Source: Verrucomicrobiota bacterium (GTDB lineage: Bacteria; Verrucomicrobiota; Verrucomicrobiia; Verrucomicrobiales; DEV007). From it: DNA of 64,000 nt. Position numbers and translations under genes: made by a program. The stretch spans positions 20,042 through 84,041 of the forward strand of contig DAOUQC010000008.1 in NCBI GenBank assembly GCA_030625775.1, in the 5' to 3' direction. Shown one piece after another: positions 34,787 to 43,008 of the stretch (within the stretch, counting starts at the first letter, position 1; the number at the start of each line of letters is the position of its first letter). The notes beneath the pieces were generated by a model. It saw only the letters and a list, made by a program, of their open reading frames with translations, was not told the DNA's origin and searched no databases.

Positions 34787-34876
34787 TTTTTGGAATAGAT
34801 TGGGTGGAAATTTTGTGCAAAGTGCACGCTCGTCAGTTTACACGATTTCGACAAACTTGCCAAACAACCGGAAAAG

Positions 34877-36460
34877 CTATCTCAATTCCCAAACATCTTG
34901 TTTTTCAACCGCCACGTTCATCCCCTGGGAGCGCATGTTGAGGTCTATTTTTTTAGAGGGGTGCGGATTGGTGGGAAGATGCAGGTAGCAAATTCCATCG
35001 ATGAAAATCCCGATTTCGTTGTGATATCGGATCATGTCTATCTCCATGGTTTTAGGTTCAGCGGCCAGTATATCCTTGCTCTCTTCAAATCTTTCCACCA
35101 GAAATTCCGGCAATATCGGGTACTTAACAAAAGGAATAAACAAAGGGGTTTCGTGCGTTAATGTATAGCCTGGCAAACTAAGCGCAGAGACTTCCAATAC
35201 ACTGTTGCTGTAGACTTTTCCCAGCGAGAGATGCAAAAAACGGCGTGCAGGAGTCCAATACATAGTGCTGGGAAAACGTGGATTGACAGGCAGCTTTTTG
35301 CCATCGGGATACAAATAAGCCCAATCGATTCTGAACTTGGTTTGCCATTTGCGATCAATGCCGGTCGCCTTCAGTTTGAGGGTGGTGTGGAAATGGATAT
35401 TATGGGGCATCTTGTCAGAGACAAATTCAATATGAAAACTGGATCCAGGTGGAGTGCTGTATCTCAGAGCGCCGTCGACCGGGTCGGCTGGATACAACTT
35501 ACTTCCCTCTCTCCTGCTGGAAGTGAATATATCAGCGATCGAATCCCCTCTCTTAGCTACAGCTCGGTCCAGCAGCGACTCTTCAGGCCACTTTGTCTGC
35601 CCTTCTGTCCATTGCCGGAATTTTTCCAATACAGGAGCATCAAACGCACAGTTATCCCCTGCTTGCTCGGCAATCCGTTGCATGAAATCAATCCTGCCGG
35701 TGACCAGCAGAACCCGTTGCAGCGGAGGAACATATACCCACGGTATTTCCTTCCCTTCAAAATGGGAAAGGAATTTTTCCATCTCTTTTACCGGCCCTTC
35801 CCGGCTGAAGGTTTTAAATAACACCTGGAAAAAATCAGTAAGCGCATCTTGCCGGTATCCGGCCTCGATAGCATGATGAAGTGCTGTTTCGGTCAACTTG
35901 GCATTGCTCGAATAAGACGCACCGGCAATGATCAAATAACGATCCCATTTAGGATCACGTTTCCCTATCTCATTGCGGAGATAGGCAATGTCGGGACGAT
36001 ACACTCTGCTAATACGGGCTCCAAACAGCCCGGGCTCCAGATCCACCGGCTGCTCGTTCCCATCGGGACCGTAGAAGTGCGCGTTATACAGGCCTGGCAT
36101 CGCAACTCTATAGGGGAGATAACGCGCCCAGGATTTCCGGTCTCCTCGCTGATAGAGGATGCTCCCTTTTTGGACTCCGGCTTTGTCAATGTTCGCTCCC
36201 TCGACAATACTGGTGAACTTCAATCCTGTAGTCGGATAATTGGTTTCGGCAGCCAGACGAATGGCTTCATCTGCGAATTTGTCAGCAGCTTCAGTTCTTT
36301 TGTCATACTCCTCCCGGCTGTAAAGTTCACGGAAAGGATTGTTAGGTGATACGCTATCGTTTGCTTTTTGCGCATAGAGTTCAATGCCGCTAGCCAGTGA
36401 AATAAACACTGCAAACATAAAGACCAAACAGCTGTTTTTGTTTGAGGTTCTGGTAGTCAT
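34877..36460 (-). CDS. Exported protein with PDZ-like segment, function unknown
   Basis: 527 residues from the ATG at 36460 (MTTRTSNKNSC), which begins a signal peptide ending near residue 30 (ELYAQ); the frame extends upstream to 36565 without likeness to an exported start. Residues ~78-108 (TGLKFTSIVEGANIDKAGVQKGSILYQRGD, read in parts) resemble the second half of a PDZ domain, but a complete domain is not evident. The rest mixes helical repeats (about 170-270) and beta-rich sequence with several Trp/Tyr-rich blocks. No catalytic motif is visible. Neighbours on both sides are also exported unknowns, suggesting a shared envelope function. Confidence 0.65.
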   Translation of the reverse strand: MTTRTSNKNSCLVFMFAVFISLASGIELYAQKANDSVSPNNPFRELYSREEYDKRTEAADKFADEAIRLAAETNYPTTGLKFTSIVEGANIDKAGVQKGSILYQRGDRKSWARYLPYRVAMPGLYNAHFYGPDGNEQPVDLEPGLFGARISRVYRPDIAYLRNEIGKRDPKWDRYLIIAGASYSSNAKLTETALHHAIEAGYRQDALTDFFQVLFKTFSREGPVKEMEKFLSHFEGKEIPWVYVPPLQRVLLVTGRIDFMQRIAEQAGDNCAFDAPVLEKFRQWTEGQTKWPEESLLDRAVAKRGDSIADIFTSSRREGSKLYPADPVDGALRYSTPPGSSFHIEFVSDKMPHNIHFHTTLKLKATGIDRKWQTKFRIDWAYLYPDGKKLPVNPRFPSTMYWTPARRFLHLSLGKVYSNSVLEVSALSLPGYTLTHETPLFIPFVKYPILPEFLVERFEESKDILAAEPKTMEIDMIRYHNEIGIFIDGICYLHLPTNPHPSKKIDLNMRSQGMNVAVEKQDVWELR

Positions 36461-36704
36461 TGCAATTTTGATTCTGCCCGGACAAACCGGGAAGTCGAGT
36501 AGAAATGCCAACTTTGAGAATGAGTATTTTCTCTTACCGCAATCACCAACTAATTTTCGCCCCACACCACCGATCAGTTTTTTCCTATCCTTGCATTTGA
36601 TATGACACGCTCATATTAGAAAACTTTGAACAAAAAACCACTGTCTTGTGATTACAAAACCTACCCATATTTATAAGCACCCCTCTCCACTTGCTCCAGC
36701 AAGA

Positions 36705-37247
36705 TTACAGTTTTTTGCGCAACTCTATGATTTTCTCCTCCAAGGCGTTGATCTGACCAATCAGAGCGCTCCCCTCCGGAGTCGTTGCAAGCAGCTCTTT
36801 CTTTTTTTCCTGCACGGCCTCATTCGCCTCAATCGCTTTAGTCTTAACTTCTGTCAGCTCTGGTATTTTTTTTGCAGAACTTTCAAGTTCCATACGAGCC
36901 GTAGTGTAGTCATCCATCGCTATTTTTTTAGCCTCTTTATCCCGTGCAAGTGAAGCCTTGACCATCCGACTCTGCGCCGCATCACTCTTTGCATAGGCTT
37001 CCTTCAAAGCAGGATGCGCCTTGCGGGTCTTGGTGAAAAGTTGACTGGCTTCAAAAGCATTCTTTTCAAGGGCCGCATATCCTTCATTTTCATTGAGTTT
37101 CAGCTCTCTGAACAGCTTCCCTACCTGCCTGGAAAGCTTCGATTTTTCTCTCGCCACCTCCCTTACCTCATCTTTGACCCCAGAGACGGCCGCTGAAATA
37201 AAAAAACTGCCTAAAAAAACCGTAAGAATAAGTCGTGTTATCATCAT
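36705..37247 (-). CDS. Small exported coiled-coil protein
   Basis: About 180 residues from the ATG at 37247 or the next codon at 37244 (MMITRLIL...). A signal peptide runs to about residue 22 (FFISAAVSG). The remainder is almost wholly charged helix rich in Lys, Glu and Ala, with heptad spacing (EVREVAREKSKLSRQVGKL, ALEEKIIELRKKL), so a dimeric coiled coil is likely. I recognise no domain. The frame is open upstream to 37346 but that part lacks export features. It belongs to the same-strand row of exported unknowns between 33088 and 37247. Confidence 0.6.
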   Translation of the reverse strand: MMITRLILTVFLGSFFISAAVSGVKDEVREVAREKSKLSRQVGKLFRELKLNENEGYAALEKNAFEASQLFTKTRKAHPALKEAYAKSDAAQSRMVKASLARDKEAKKIAMDDYTTARMELESSAKKIPELTEVKTKAIEANEAVQEKKKELLATTPEGSALIGQINALEEKIIELRKKL

Positions 37248-37487
37248 TGCGTATTCACTAATTGCCGCCCATACAAGTGTCAAGCCACTGCTATTCTGCC
37301 AGAAAAATGGGTGCCCATTCTGATGACAGCCAGAACAAGATAACACTACGACAAGATACTAGCCGGATCCTTCTGCATTGGGGTTCTCTGTGTCAGTCGA
37401 ATTGGGACTTTCCCACAACAAGCTGCCATCATCATCAATTACCTGTAGCTGATAAAAATCTCATAGCTACATAATCCTGTTTAGAAT

Positions 37488-40400
37488 CTACCTCTTCCCT
37501 TCCTTAAGAATCGCGTGGGCGTGCTGGGCGAACAATCCACGCAAGTCATTTTCGTACTGGCGCAGAATTTTCTCGCCGAGGCCTTCGTGATCACCGCAGC
37601 GGTACAAAGCCCGGGCAAGAATGATTTCGCGTAACGGTTCGGAACGCTGTTCCTGACGCTCACTTTCGCCAATATTCGTGATGGCATAACCGCTCATCCC
37701 TTCTTGTGAGAGCAGCTCGGCCAAGGGTTGGGCACTTGACGGGTCCCGCTGGGCTTCCAGTGCCATTGCCACGGCACGGTGATGGGAAAACTCTTTTGTC
37801 TCATCGAGGCTTTTTACTTTCTCAATAATCTTGGGCAGACCTTCCGCGGCACCCGACAAACCGAGCGCAATGATGTGTGAATCCAGTTGGGAAATGCTGC
37901 CGCCAAACTGACCCATACCACGAAAATTCCAACCTTCATCCCAGTCCTGGGTTCCCACCATTTCCATTAATACAGAAGCCCCACCTGAATCTCCTAACAT
38001 CCCTAGAATATTGGCATAGATGGCTTGTTGCTCCGGCTGATCTGATTTTTTGAAAGCCTCACGCAGAAGCGGCAGAGCCTTTTCCTTTTCTTCGAGCAGT
38101 ATGGCAAGACCTCGATACCCCTGGATCACCGAGGTCACAGCCTGGGCAATCAAATCATCGTTCGCCGGACCCGAATCACTGGCCTTGAGCATTGATTCCG
38201 GCAGGGAACCGATCTCAACCAGGTGCTCCTGCAAGGTTTTGATATCAAGCGAACGAGTGGGAATTCCCTTTTTGGAAATCGTGGCGGCAGCCACCCCGGC
38301 GGCATAACCCTGGTTCTGGATGCAGGGCTGCATCCGCAGAATCGGCATTGAATCCCGGTGGGCACTGATTCCCAAACCTGTCACCAGGATGCCGTCAATG
38401 CCCTTGGGCAGCAAAGCCCGGTAAGGGACAGGTGCGGTCATGCTTTTTTTGTCAGGGAAATCAATCAGGAAAATCGGATGAACGGTATAACCATGCGTAT
38501 CAAAATTACTCTGATGGAGGGAAATGGTGTCATGCCAACTGCGTTGATTGATGATGTCGAGTGGGCTGATATAGGCATCCCCGACAATGCGCCGCCGCTC
38601 CCGGGTATCGATGAAGGAAGAGAGGTCATAGCTGTCGCGGTATTTTTTCCGTGCAGCGACAATCATGCGCCATTGATCAACCGGGTCGGATTCATCGGCA
38701 AAGGAATAGTCCGTGTTGCGATAGCCCGTGCCCAGTCTCCTTGGAGAAAGTCCGGTTCCCTGCATCGCCACGTGATCCGCCGAGGTGGAAATAAAATCTG
38801 CTCCGGCAGCAATGGCGATATCCGAATTCCCAGTGGAATCCACTACCGTTCCAGCCAACACCACTCCCCTGCCCTGAGGAGTGGCAACAATCACTCCAGT
38901 GACTTTACCATCCTTGACCACGGCACCACAGGCCAGGGTGGAAAACCAGATCTCACCTCCGGCGGCGACGATTTCTCGACGCCATAATTCCCGTTTGGCG
39001 ACCGGGTTCCAGCCGCCTTTCCGCTTCGGCCCGCCCATCTCCTTGATGCTGGTATCAACCTCGACTGTGAAACCTTTTCGATAACCATGGTAATAAGTAG
39101 AAATCAAACCCTGGGTTCCAACTCCACCAAGATGATCCTGATATTCCAAAACAAGGGTGCGGGCACCTTTTCTAGCTGCCCCGATCCCGGCAGGAGCCCC
39201 TCCTGTTCCACCTCCCGCAACCACAACATCATAACTCCCCAGAATCGGTAGCGACCTCTCGGGTGATGCCACTACAGGTAGCCCCTGATAGGTAGGCCGC
39301 GTGCCATTGAGCGATTCGCGAAGCTCCCCAGGCGACTGTGATCCCTCTTCCATTTGGCTGAAAACCCTGACTTCTCCGGATGCTTGCCTGGACTTCGCCA
39401 GTTTGGCAGCCGCAGCTCCCACTCTTTTCCCAAGGCGCATCAGATTTAATGGCCTTAATAATTTGGCTGCGGACTCGCGCGAGATGTCGGCGCATCCCCC
39501 CAGAACAAACAAACCTTCCTTTTTGGCGGCCTGGAAAACCGCAAGGTCAAGCTTCTCCACATCCATATCCGAACCCTGATGCTTCGCTTTGGCCTTCATT
39601 GGATCCGGAGGCACTTGGAATAACACATCCGATTCATCGACCAGAGCGACATCGAATGTTTGTTCTCGTGCGATCACTTCAGCCCGGGCAAATGAGGCCG
39701 CACTGCTGTCGGGCATGTCAATTTTCAGCTGATAGACAAAAACGTCGTGAGTCCCCTCTTGCGAATAAAACTTCACCTCTGCCTTCTCTGCCGAAATCCC
39801 CTTTCCCTGGCGGACAACTCCCCCGGCAACAATACGCTGGAAAATCCGGGGCCCGGATGGGTAAACTTGGAATTCCACTCCGGCAGCACGCGCTGCAGTC
39901 GCCCGCTGGGTAGCATCAATGATCACTTTGGCCCGCACAGCCTGGCGCCCGGCACGGTTGCTCATCACCACTCCGGCGACCTGGCCCTTGCCATCCACCA
40001 GCGCATCCGTCACCATCGAACCATAGAGATAGGTGACGCCCGCTTCCAGCAGCGCCTCGTCCAATGCGATCTTCACCTGCATGGGTGTGGCTGGCGGTTT
40101 CACTGCATTCGGATCCACCGTCACTTCCCGGTCTTCAACCAGAACCAGTTCTCCCAGCAGCATCCGCTCGGCTTCGGGTGACTTTTTCACCTTCACTTTG
40201 ACAAAACGACAGGGTTGCTTCACCGGCAGGGACCACTGCACCAGGGCGTCGCCGCCATCTGTCTTTTTAACGGTTTCAATTTTTCCAAGGTCCCGCCAGA
40301 GTTTTCCGTTTGGAGACGTCCACACTTCGACCTCATCGACGACAAACTCCCCGGCGCGTTCGAAAGAAAACAGATGCAGCTCCTTGACCCGAGCCATTTT

Positions 40401-40910
40401 ACCAAGATCGGCGATCACGGTGGTGTCCACATCGTATTGAACCGAATCAGAAGCAGCCTTTTGCCACAGGGAATTGTTCAGAATCGCATTCTTGGAATCT
40501 GCATGTACTTTGTTGGCTTCTTGATCTGCTTCATAACTGTAATCCAGCCGATTGGGAAATCCCTGCACCGGTGTAGCTCGTTCAAAAATTGCCTTCTCCA
40601 ACTGACTGACCGGTGTCTCCGACTCGTCCAACCATAATCGCAGGGTTCCCGCCACATCTTCTCCCAGATAGGGACGCGGCGCAGCAAGGAATACCGAAGC
40701 GCCCCCCTTGGCCGCTTCCACAGCAGCAGTGACCGCGCCGGTCGAGCCGCCCACCACTACAACATCGACATCGTAGGCGATGGGAATGTCCCGCGCAGAT
40801 TCAATCACACTTTCGGCAGCGTTGACCGATGGGAGATAAAGTCCGGCAATAGCCAGAATGAGGGTTTGAACACTCTTTTTGAGGAGAGAGGAAAGTGATG
40901 AGGGCTTCAT
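37488..40910 (-). CDS. Large exported double FAD-dependent oxidoreductase with discoidin-like insert and HEAT-like C-terminus
   Basis: 1140 residues from the ATG at 40910; signal peptide to about 31 (YLPSVNAAES). Two complete dinucleotide-binding motifs are present: VDVVVVGGSTGAVTAAVEAA at 48-67 and YDVVVAGGGTGGAPAGIGAA at 560-579, each followed by its own substrate-domain sequence (IIDATQRATAARAAGVEF; VVDSTGNSDIAIAAGADF). The first FAD domain is interrupted at about 120-260 by a discoidin/F5-8C-like beta sandwich (LHLFSFERAGEFVVDEVEVW, RFVKVKVKKSPE). After about 960, Leu/Ala-rich helical repeats resemble HEAT repeats. Single-domain relatives (FAD_oxidored) are common in this superphylum; a tandem fusion is unusual. 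It is divergent from a flavinylated membrane protein gene across 86 bp. Confidence 0.85.
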   Translation of the reverse strand: MKPSSLSSLLKKSVQTLILAIAGLYLPSVNAAESVIESARDIPIAYDVDVVVVGGSTGAVTAAVEAAKGGASVFLAAPRPYLGEDVAGTLRLWLDESETPVSQLEKAIFERATPVQGFPNRLDYSYEADQEANKVHADSKNAILNNSLWQKAASDSVQYDVDTTVIADLGKMARVKELHLFSFERAGEFVVDEVEVWTSPNGKLWRDLGKIETVKKTDGGDALVQWSLPVKQPCRFVKVKVKKSPEAERMLLGELVLVEDREVTVDPNAVKPPATPMQVKIALDEALLEAGVTYLYGSMVTDALVDGKGQVAGVVMSNRAGRQAVRAKVIIDATQRATAARAAGVEFQVYPSGPRIFQRIVAGGVVRQGKGISAEKAEVKFYSQEGTHDVFVYQLKIDMPDSSAASFARAEVIAREQTFDVALVDESDVLFQVPPDPMKAKAKHQGSDMDVEKLDLAVFQAAKKEGLFVLGGCADISRESAAKLLRPLNLMRLGKRVGAAAAKLAKSRQASGEVRVFSQMEEGSQSPGELRESLNGTRPTYQGLPVVASPERSLPILGSYDVVVAGGGTGGAPAGIGAARKGARTLVLEYQDHLGGVGTQGLISTYYHGYRKGFTVEVDTSIKEMGGPKRKGGWNPVAKRELWRREIVAAGGEIWFSTLACGAVVKDGKVTGVIVATPQGRGVVLAGTVVDSTGNSDIAIAAGADFISTSADHVAMQGTGLSPRRLGTGYRNTDYSFADESDPVDQWRMIVAARKKYRDSYDLSSFIDTRERRRIVGDAYISPLDIINQRSWHDTISLHQSNFDTHGYTVHPIFLIDFPDKKSMTAPVPYRALLPKGIDGILVTGLGISAHRDSMPILRMQPCIQNQGYAAGVAAATISKKGIPTRSLDIKTLQEHLVEIGSLPESMLKASDSGPANDDLIAQAVTSVIQGYRGLAILLEEKEKALPLLREAFKKSDQPEQQAIYANILGMLGDSGGASVLMEMVGTQDWDEGWNFRGMGQFGGSISQLDSHIIALGLSGAAEGLPKIIEKVKSLDETKEFSHHRAVAMALEAQRDPSSAQPLAELLSQEGMSGYAITNIGESERQEQRSEPLREIILARALYRCGDHEGLGEKILRQYENDLRGLFAQHAHAILKEGKR

Positions 40911-40996
40911 AATTCTTAGATCAGGTGATGAAAGTTTAAATTGAGTTCCGCCCATTGCAAAGAATACTACAGGGTCAATTTGCGGTTCCCCACAAA

Positions 40997-42697
40997 ATGC
41001 CCACCGCCAAAACCAAGATCCGTCGCTATCTCGTCCATTCCTATCGGATCGGATTGTTCGTATTGTTGATTTTCATGATCCACCAGCAGCACCGCTGGTT
41101 CATGGCTCAGAAACAAGGAGCGATGAAGCAGTTGGTCAGCGTCGAAAAAGTCGCCGCCTTTTTCCCGCAAGCCAGCAGCCTGGGTGACTGGGATCCCGGC
41201 CACAGGGGGCAAAATGTTTTTGATGCTAAAGGAAACAAACTGGGACATGTCATTCAGACTTCCCCCGAAGCTGATAATATTTATGGGTTTTCCGGCCCGA
41301 GCAATACAATGATTGCCTTTTCAAAGGAGCTAAAAATTCTTGGCATTTCTGTCATACGCAGTGACGACACCCGTGAACATCTCGCCGCCCTGCTGAAGGA
41401 TGAGCTCTTCCTGACTCAATGGAATGCGTTGAACGCTATGGAAGCCGCCGCCATGCACGAGGTTTATGCCGTTTCCGGAGCCACCCTAACCAGCAGTTCC
41501 ATCGCCGACGGAATAGCCCGGCGACTGGGAGGTCGTGCGAAAAAATCCCGTTTCCCCGAAGCGATCACCCTTGAGGAAATCCAGCCCTTTCTGGAAGGTG
41601 CTGCAGCCCTCGAAAGCAGCTCCGGACAACCCTATCTGAAGCGTATTCTCGATGCCACCGGCACTCTCATCGGCTACGCCTGCCGCACTTCACCGCACGC
41701 CGATCACATGATCGGGTATCAGGGCCCCACCGATGTACTGTTCATTCTCGACGCGAAAGAACGTGTCAGCGAACTAGTGATTCGCAGCAGCTACGACAAC
41801 GAACCCTTTGTCAGCTATCTCATTGAGGACGAATATTTTTTTAATAACTTCAAAGGTTTTCGCCTCGATGAAATCAGCCAGATCGAGATCGGTGAAGAAG
41901 AAATCTATGCGATTTCCAGTGCTACCAAAACCAGTATAACCGTCGCTGAAGGACTCGTCGAAAGTGCCACTGAAATCATCAAGGTTCACGAAGAGCTTGC
42001 TCCCCAAGCGCTGCTCAATCTACGGATGCGTGACTACGGCACCATCGTCATGGTGCTGTTTGCTCTGGTGATCGCCCACAGTCGTTTACGTGGCAAGCGG
42101 TGGCTGAGAACCGCCTTCCAACTTACACTGGTGATCTATCTTGGTTTCATCAATGCGGATATGGTTTCGCAGGCCCAACTGGTTGGCTGGGCAAAATCCG
42201 GCATCCCCTGGCAGGTGGCCCCTGGTTTGATTTTCCTGACCGCCGCTGCCTTTATTACTCCGGTTTTTTCCGGCAGGCAGGTTTATTGTACCCATCTCTG
42301 TCCCTTCGGCGCCTGCCAGGACCTGGTGGCCGGACGACTTCCCTATCAATTCAGTATCAAAGGCAAATGGGAAAAAATCCTGGTCTGCATTCCCGTTTTC
42401 CTACTGGCCTGGAGCCTGATCGTGACCTTGGGCCACCTGCCATTCAGCCTGATTGCCATCGAACCTTTCGACGCTTTTGTATTTCGCATCGCCGCTTGGA
42501 CCACCCTCACCCTTGCTATCACCGGTTTGATCGCTTCGCTGTTCGTCAAGCGGGCCTATTGCCGCTATGCCTGCCCGAGCGGGGCGCTGCTTAAATACCT
42601 CCGCTTTGGCGGCACGGCGAGCGAACGCTTCGGGCTGCGGGATGTTATCGCCACCGCTTTTGTCCTGCTGGCCATGGCAATGCTTGTCTGGAGATAG
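40997..42697 (+). CDS. NosR/RnfG-like flavinylated membrane electron-transfer protein with NapH-type iron-sulfur motifs
   Basis: 566 residues. One N-terminal transmembrane helix (about 14-30) is followed by two tandem extracytoplasmic FMN-binding domains (about 45-180 and 190-325). The first has the ApbE flavinylation motif SGATLTS (Thr163); the second reads SSATKTS (Thr310), with the Gly replaced by Ser. Then come about six transmembrane helices carrying two Cys clusters, CTHLCPFGAC (431, 435, 440) and CRYACPSG (522, 526), as in NosR/NapH polyferredoxin-type proteins. Predicted role: passing electrons from the membrane pool to an extracytoplasmic acceptor. The ATG at 40997 was chosen; a TTG at 40955 is in frame. 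It is divergent from the exported double-FAD protein, its likely partner. No nos genes are nearby. Confidence 0.85.
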   Translation: MPTAKTKIRRYLVHSYRIGLFVLLIFMIHQQHRWFMAQKQGAMKQLVSVEKVAAFFPQASSLGDWDPGHRGQNVFDAKGNKLGHVIQTSPEADNIYGFSGPSNTMIAFSKELKILGISVIRSDDTREHLAALLKDELFLTQWNALNAMEAAAMHEVYAVSGATLTSSSIADGIARRLGGRAKKSRFPEAITLEEIQPFLEGAAALESSSGQPYLKRILDATGTLIGYACRTSPHADHMIGYQGPTDVLFILDAKERVSELVIRSSYDNEPFVSYLIEDEYFFNNFKGFRLDEISQIEIGEEEIYAISSATKTSITVAEGLVESATEIIKVHEELAPQALLNLRMRDYGTIVMVLFALVIAHSRLRGKRWLRTAFQLTLVIYLGFINADMVSQAQLVGWAKSGIPWQVAPGLIFLTAAAFITPVFSGRQVYCTHLCPFGACQDLVAGRLPYQFSIKGKWEKILVCIPVFLLAWSLIVTLGHLPFSLIAIEPFDAFVFRIAAWTTLTLAITGLIASLFVKRAYCRYACPSGALLKYLRFGGTASERFGLRDVIATAFVLLAMAMLVWR

Positions 42698-43008
42698 GCA
42701 ATCGTTGCTAACAACGATTATTGGGTAAGCGGCATTATTTCACCCAATGATCTTAGCAGCTATGGCTTTATCCGGTCAATCGAAGAACCCAATAAGGAAG
42801 GTGAATGAAAATCATTGATGCGAGTATCAGAACAGCAAAAGTTATGAAAATTTCATCGAAAGTTTTGGTATTATTGTTGGGGATTTACTTTTCCCTCTTA
42901 TCATAGCCGTGGGAATAAAAACCCTTACACTTTTTCCCAATAATCACAGTGCTTGCCCTTCGATATCCCATAGTAAATTAACAGGAATCCATCTCCTGTT
43001 GTAAAAAC
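42698..43008. other. 311-bp spacer with two hairpins and a possible small ORF
   Basis: Directly after the stop at 42697 there is a perfect 8-bp stem, AATCGTTG (42700-42707) and CAACGATT (42712-42719), loop CTAA, without a T-run. A second inverted repeat, ATTGGGT (42720-42726) and ACCCAAT (42742-42748), follows at once. The rest is A/T-rich and contains a 33-codon ORF described separately. I see no RNA gene. Confidence 0.6.
42805..42906 (+). CDS. Possible 33-residue hydrophobic small protein
   Basis: ATG at 42805, TAG at 42904-42906. The frame reads MKIIDASIRTAKVMKIS followed by a hydrophobic stretch (VLVLLLGIYFSLL), enough for one membrane helix. AAGGAAGGTGA stands immediately upstream, the strongest Shine-Dalgarno-like site in the window; most real genes here lack one, so its weight is uncertain. 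No homolog can be named. Confidence 0.3.
   Translation: MKIIDASIRTAKVMKISSKVLVLLLGIYFSLLS

Noticed and set aside
38358..38987. 209-codon plus-strand ORF
   Set aside because: Antisense to the second FAD domain of the large oxidoreductase, which is clearly coding.
40955..40996. TTG start upstream of the flavinylated membrane protein
   Set aside because: The added residues are not conserved-looking and the ATG at 40997 gives a normal N-terminus before the first membrane helix.
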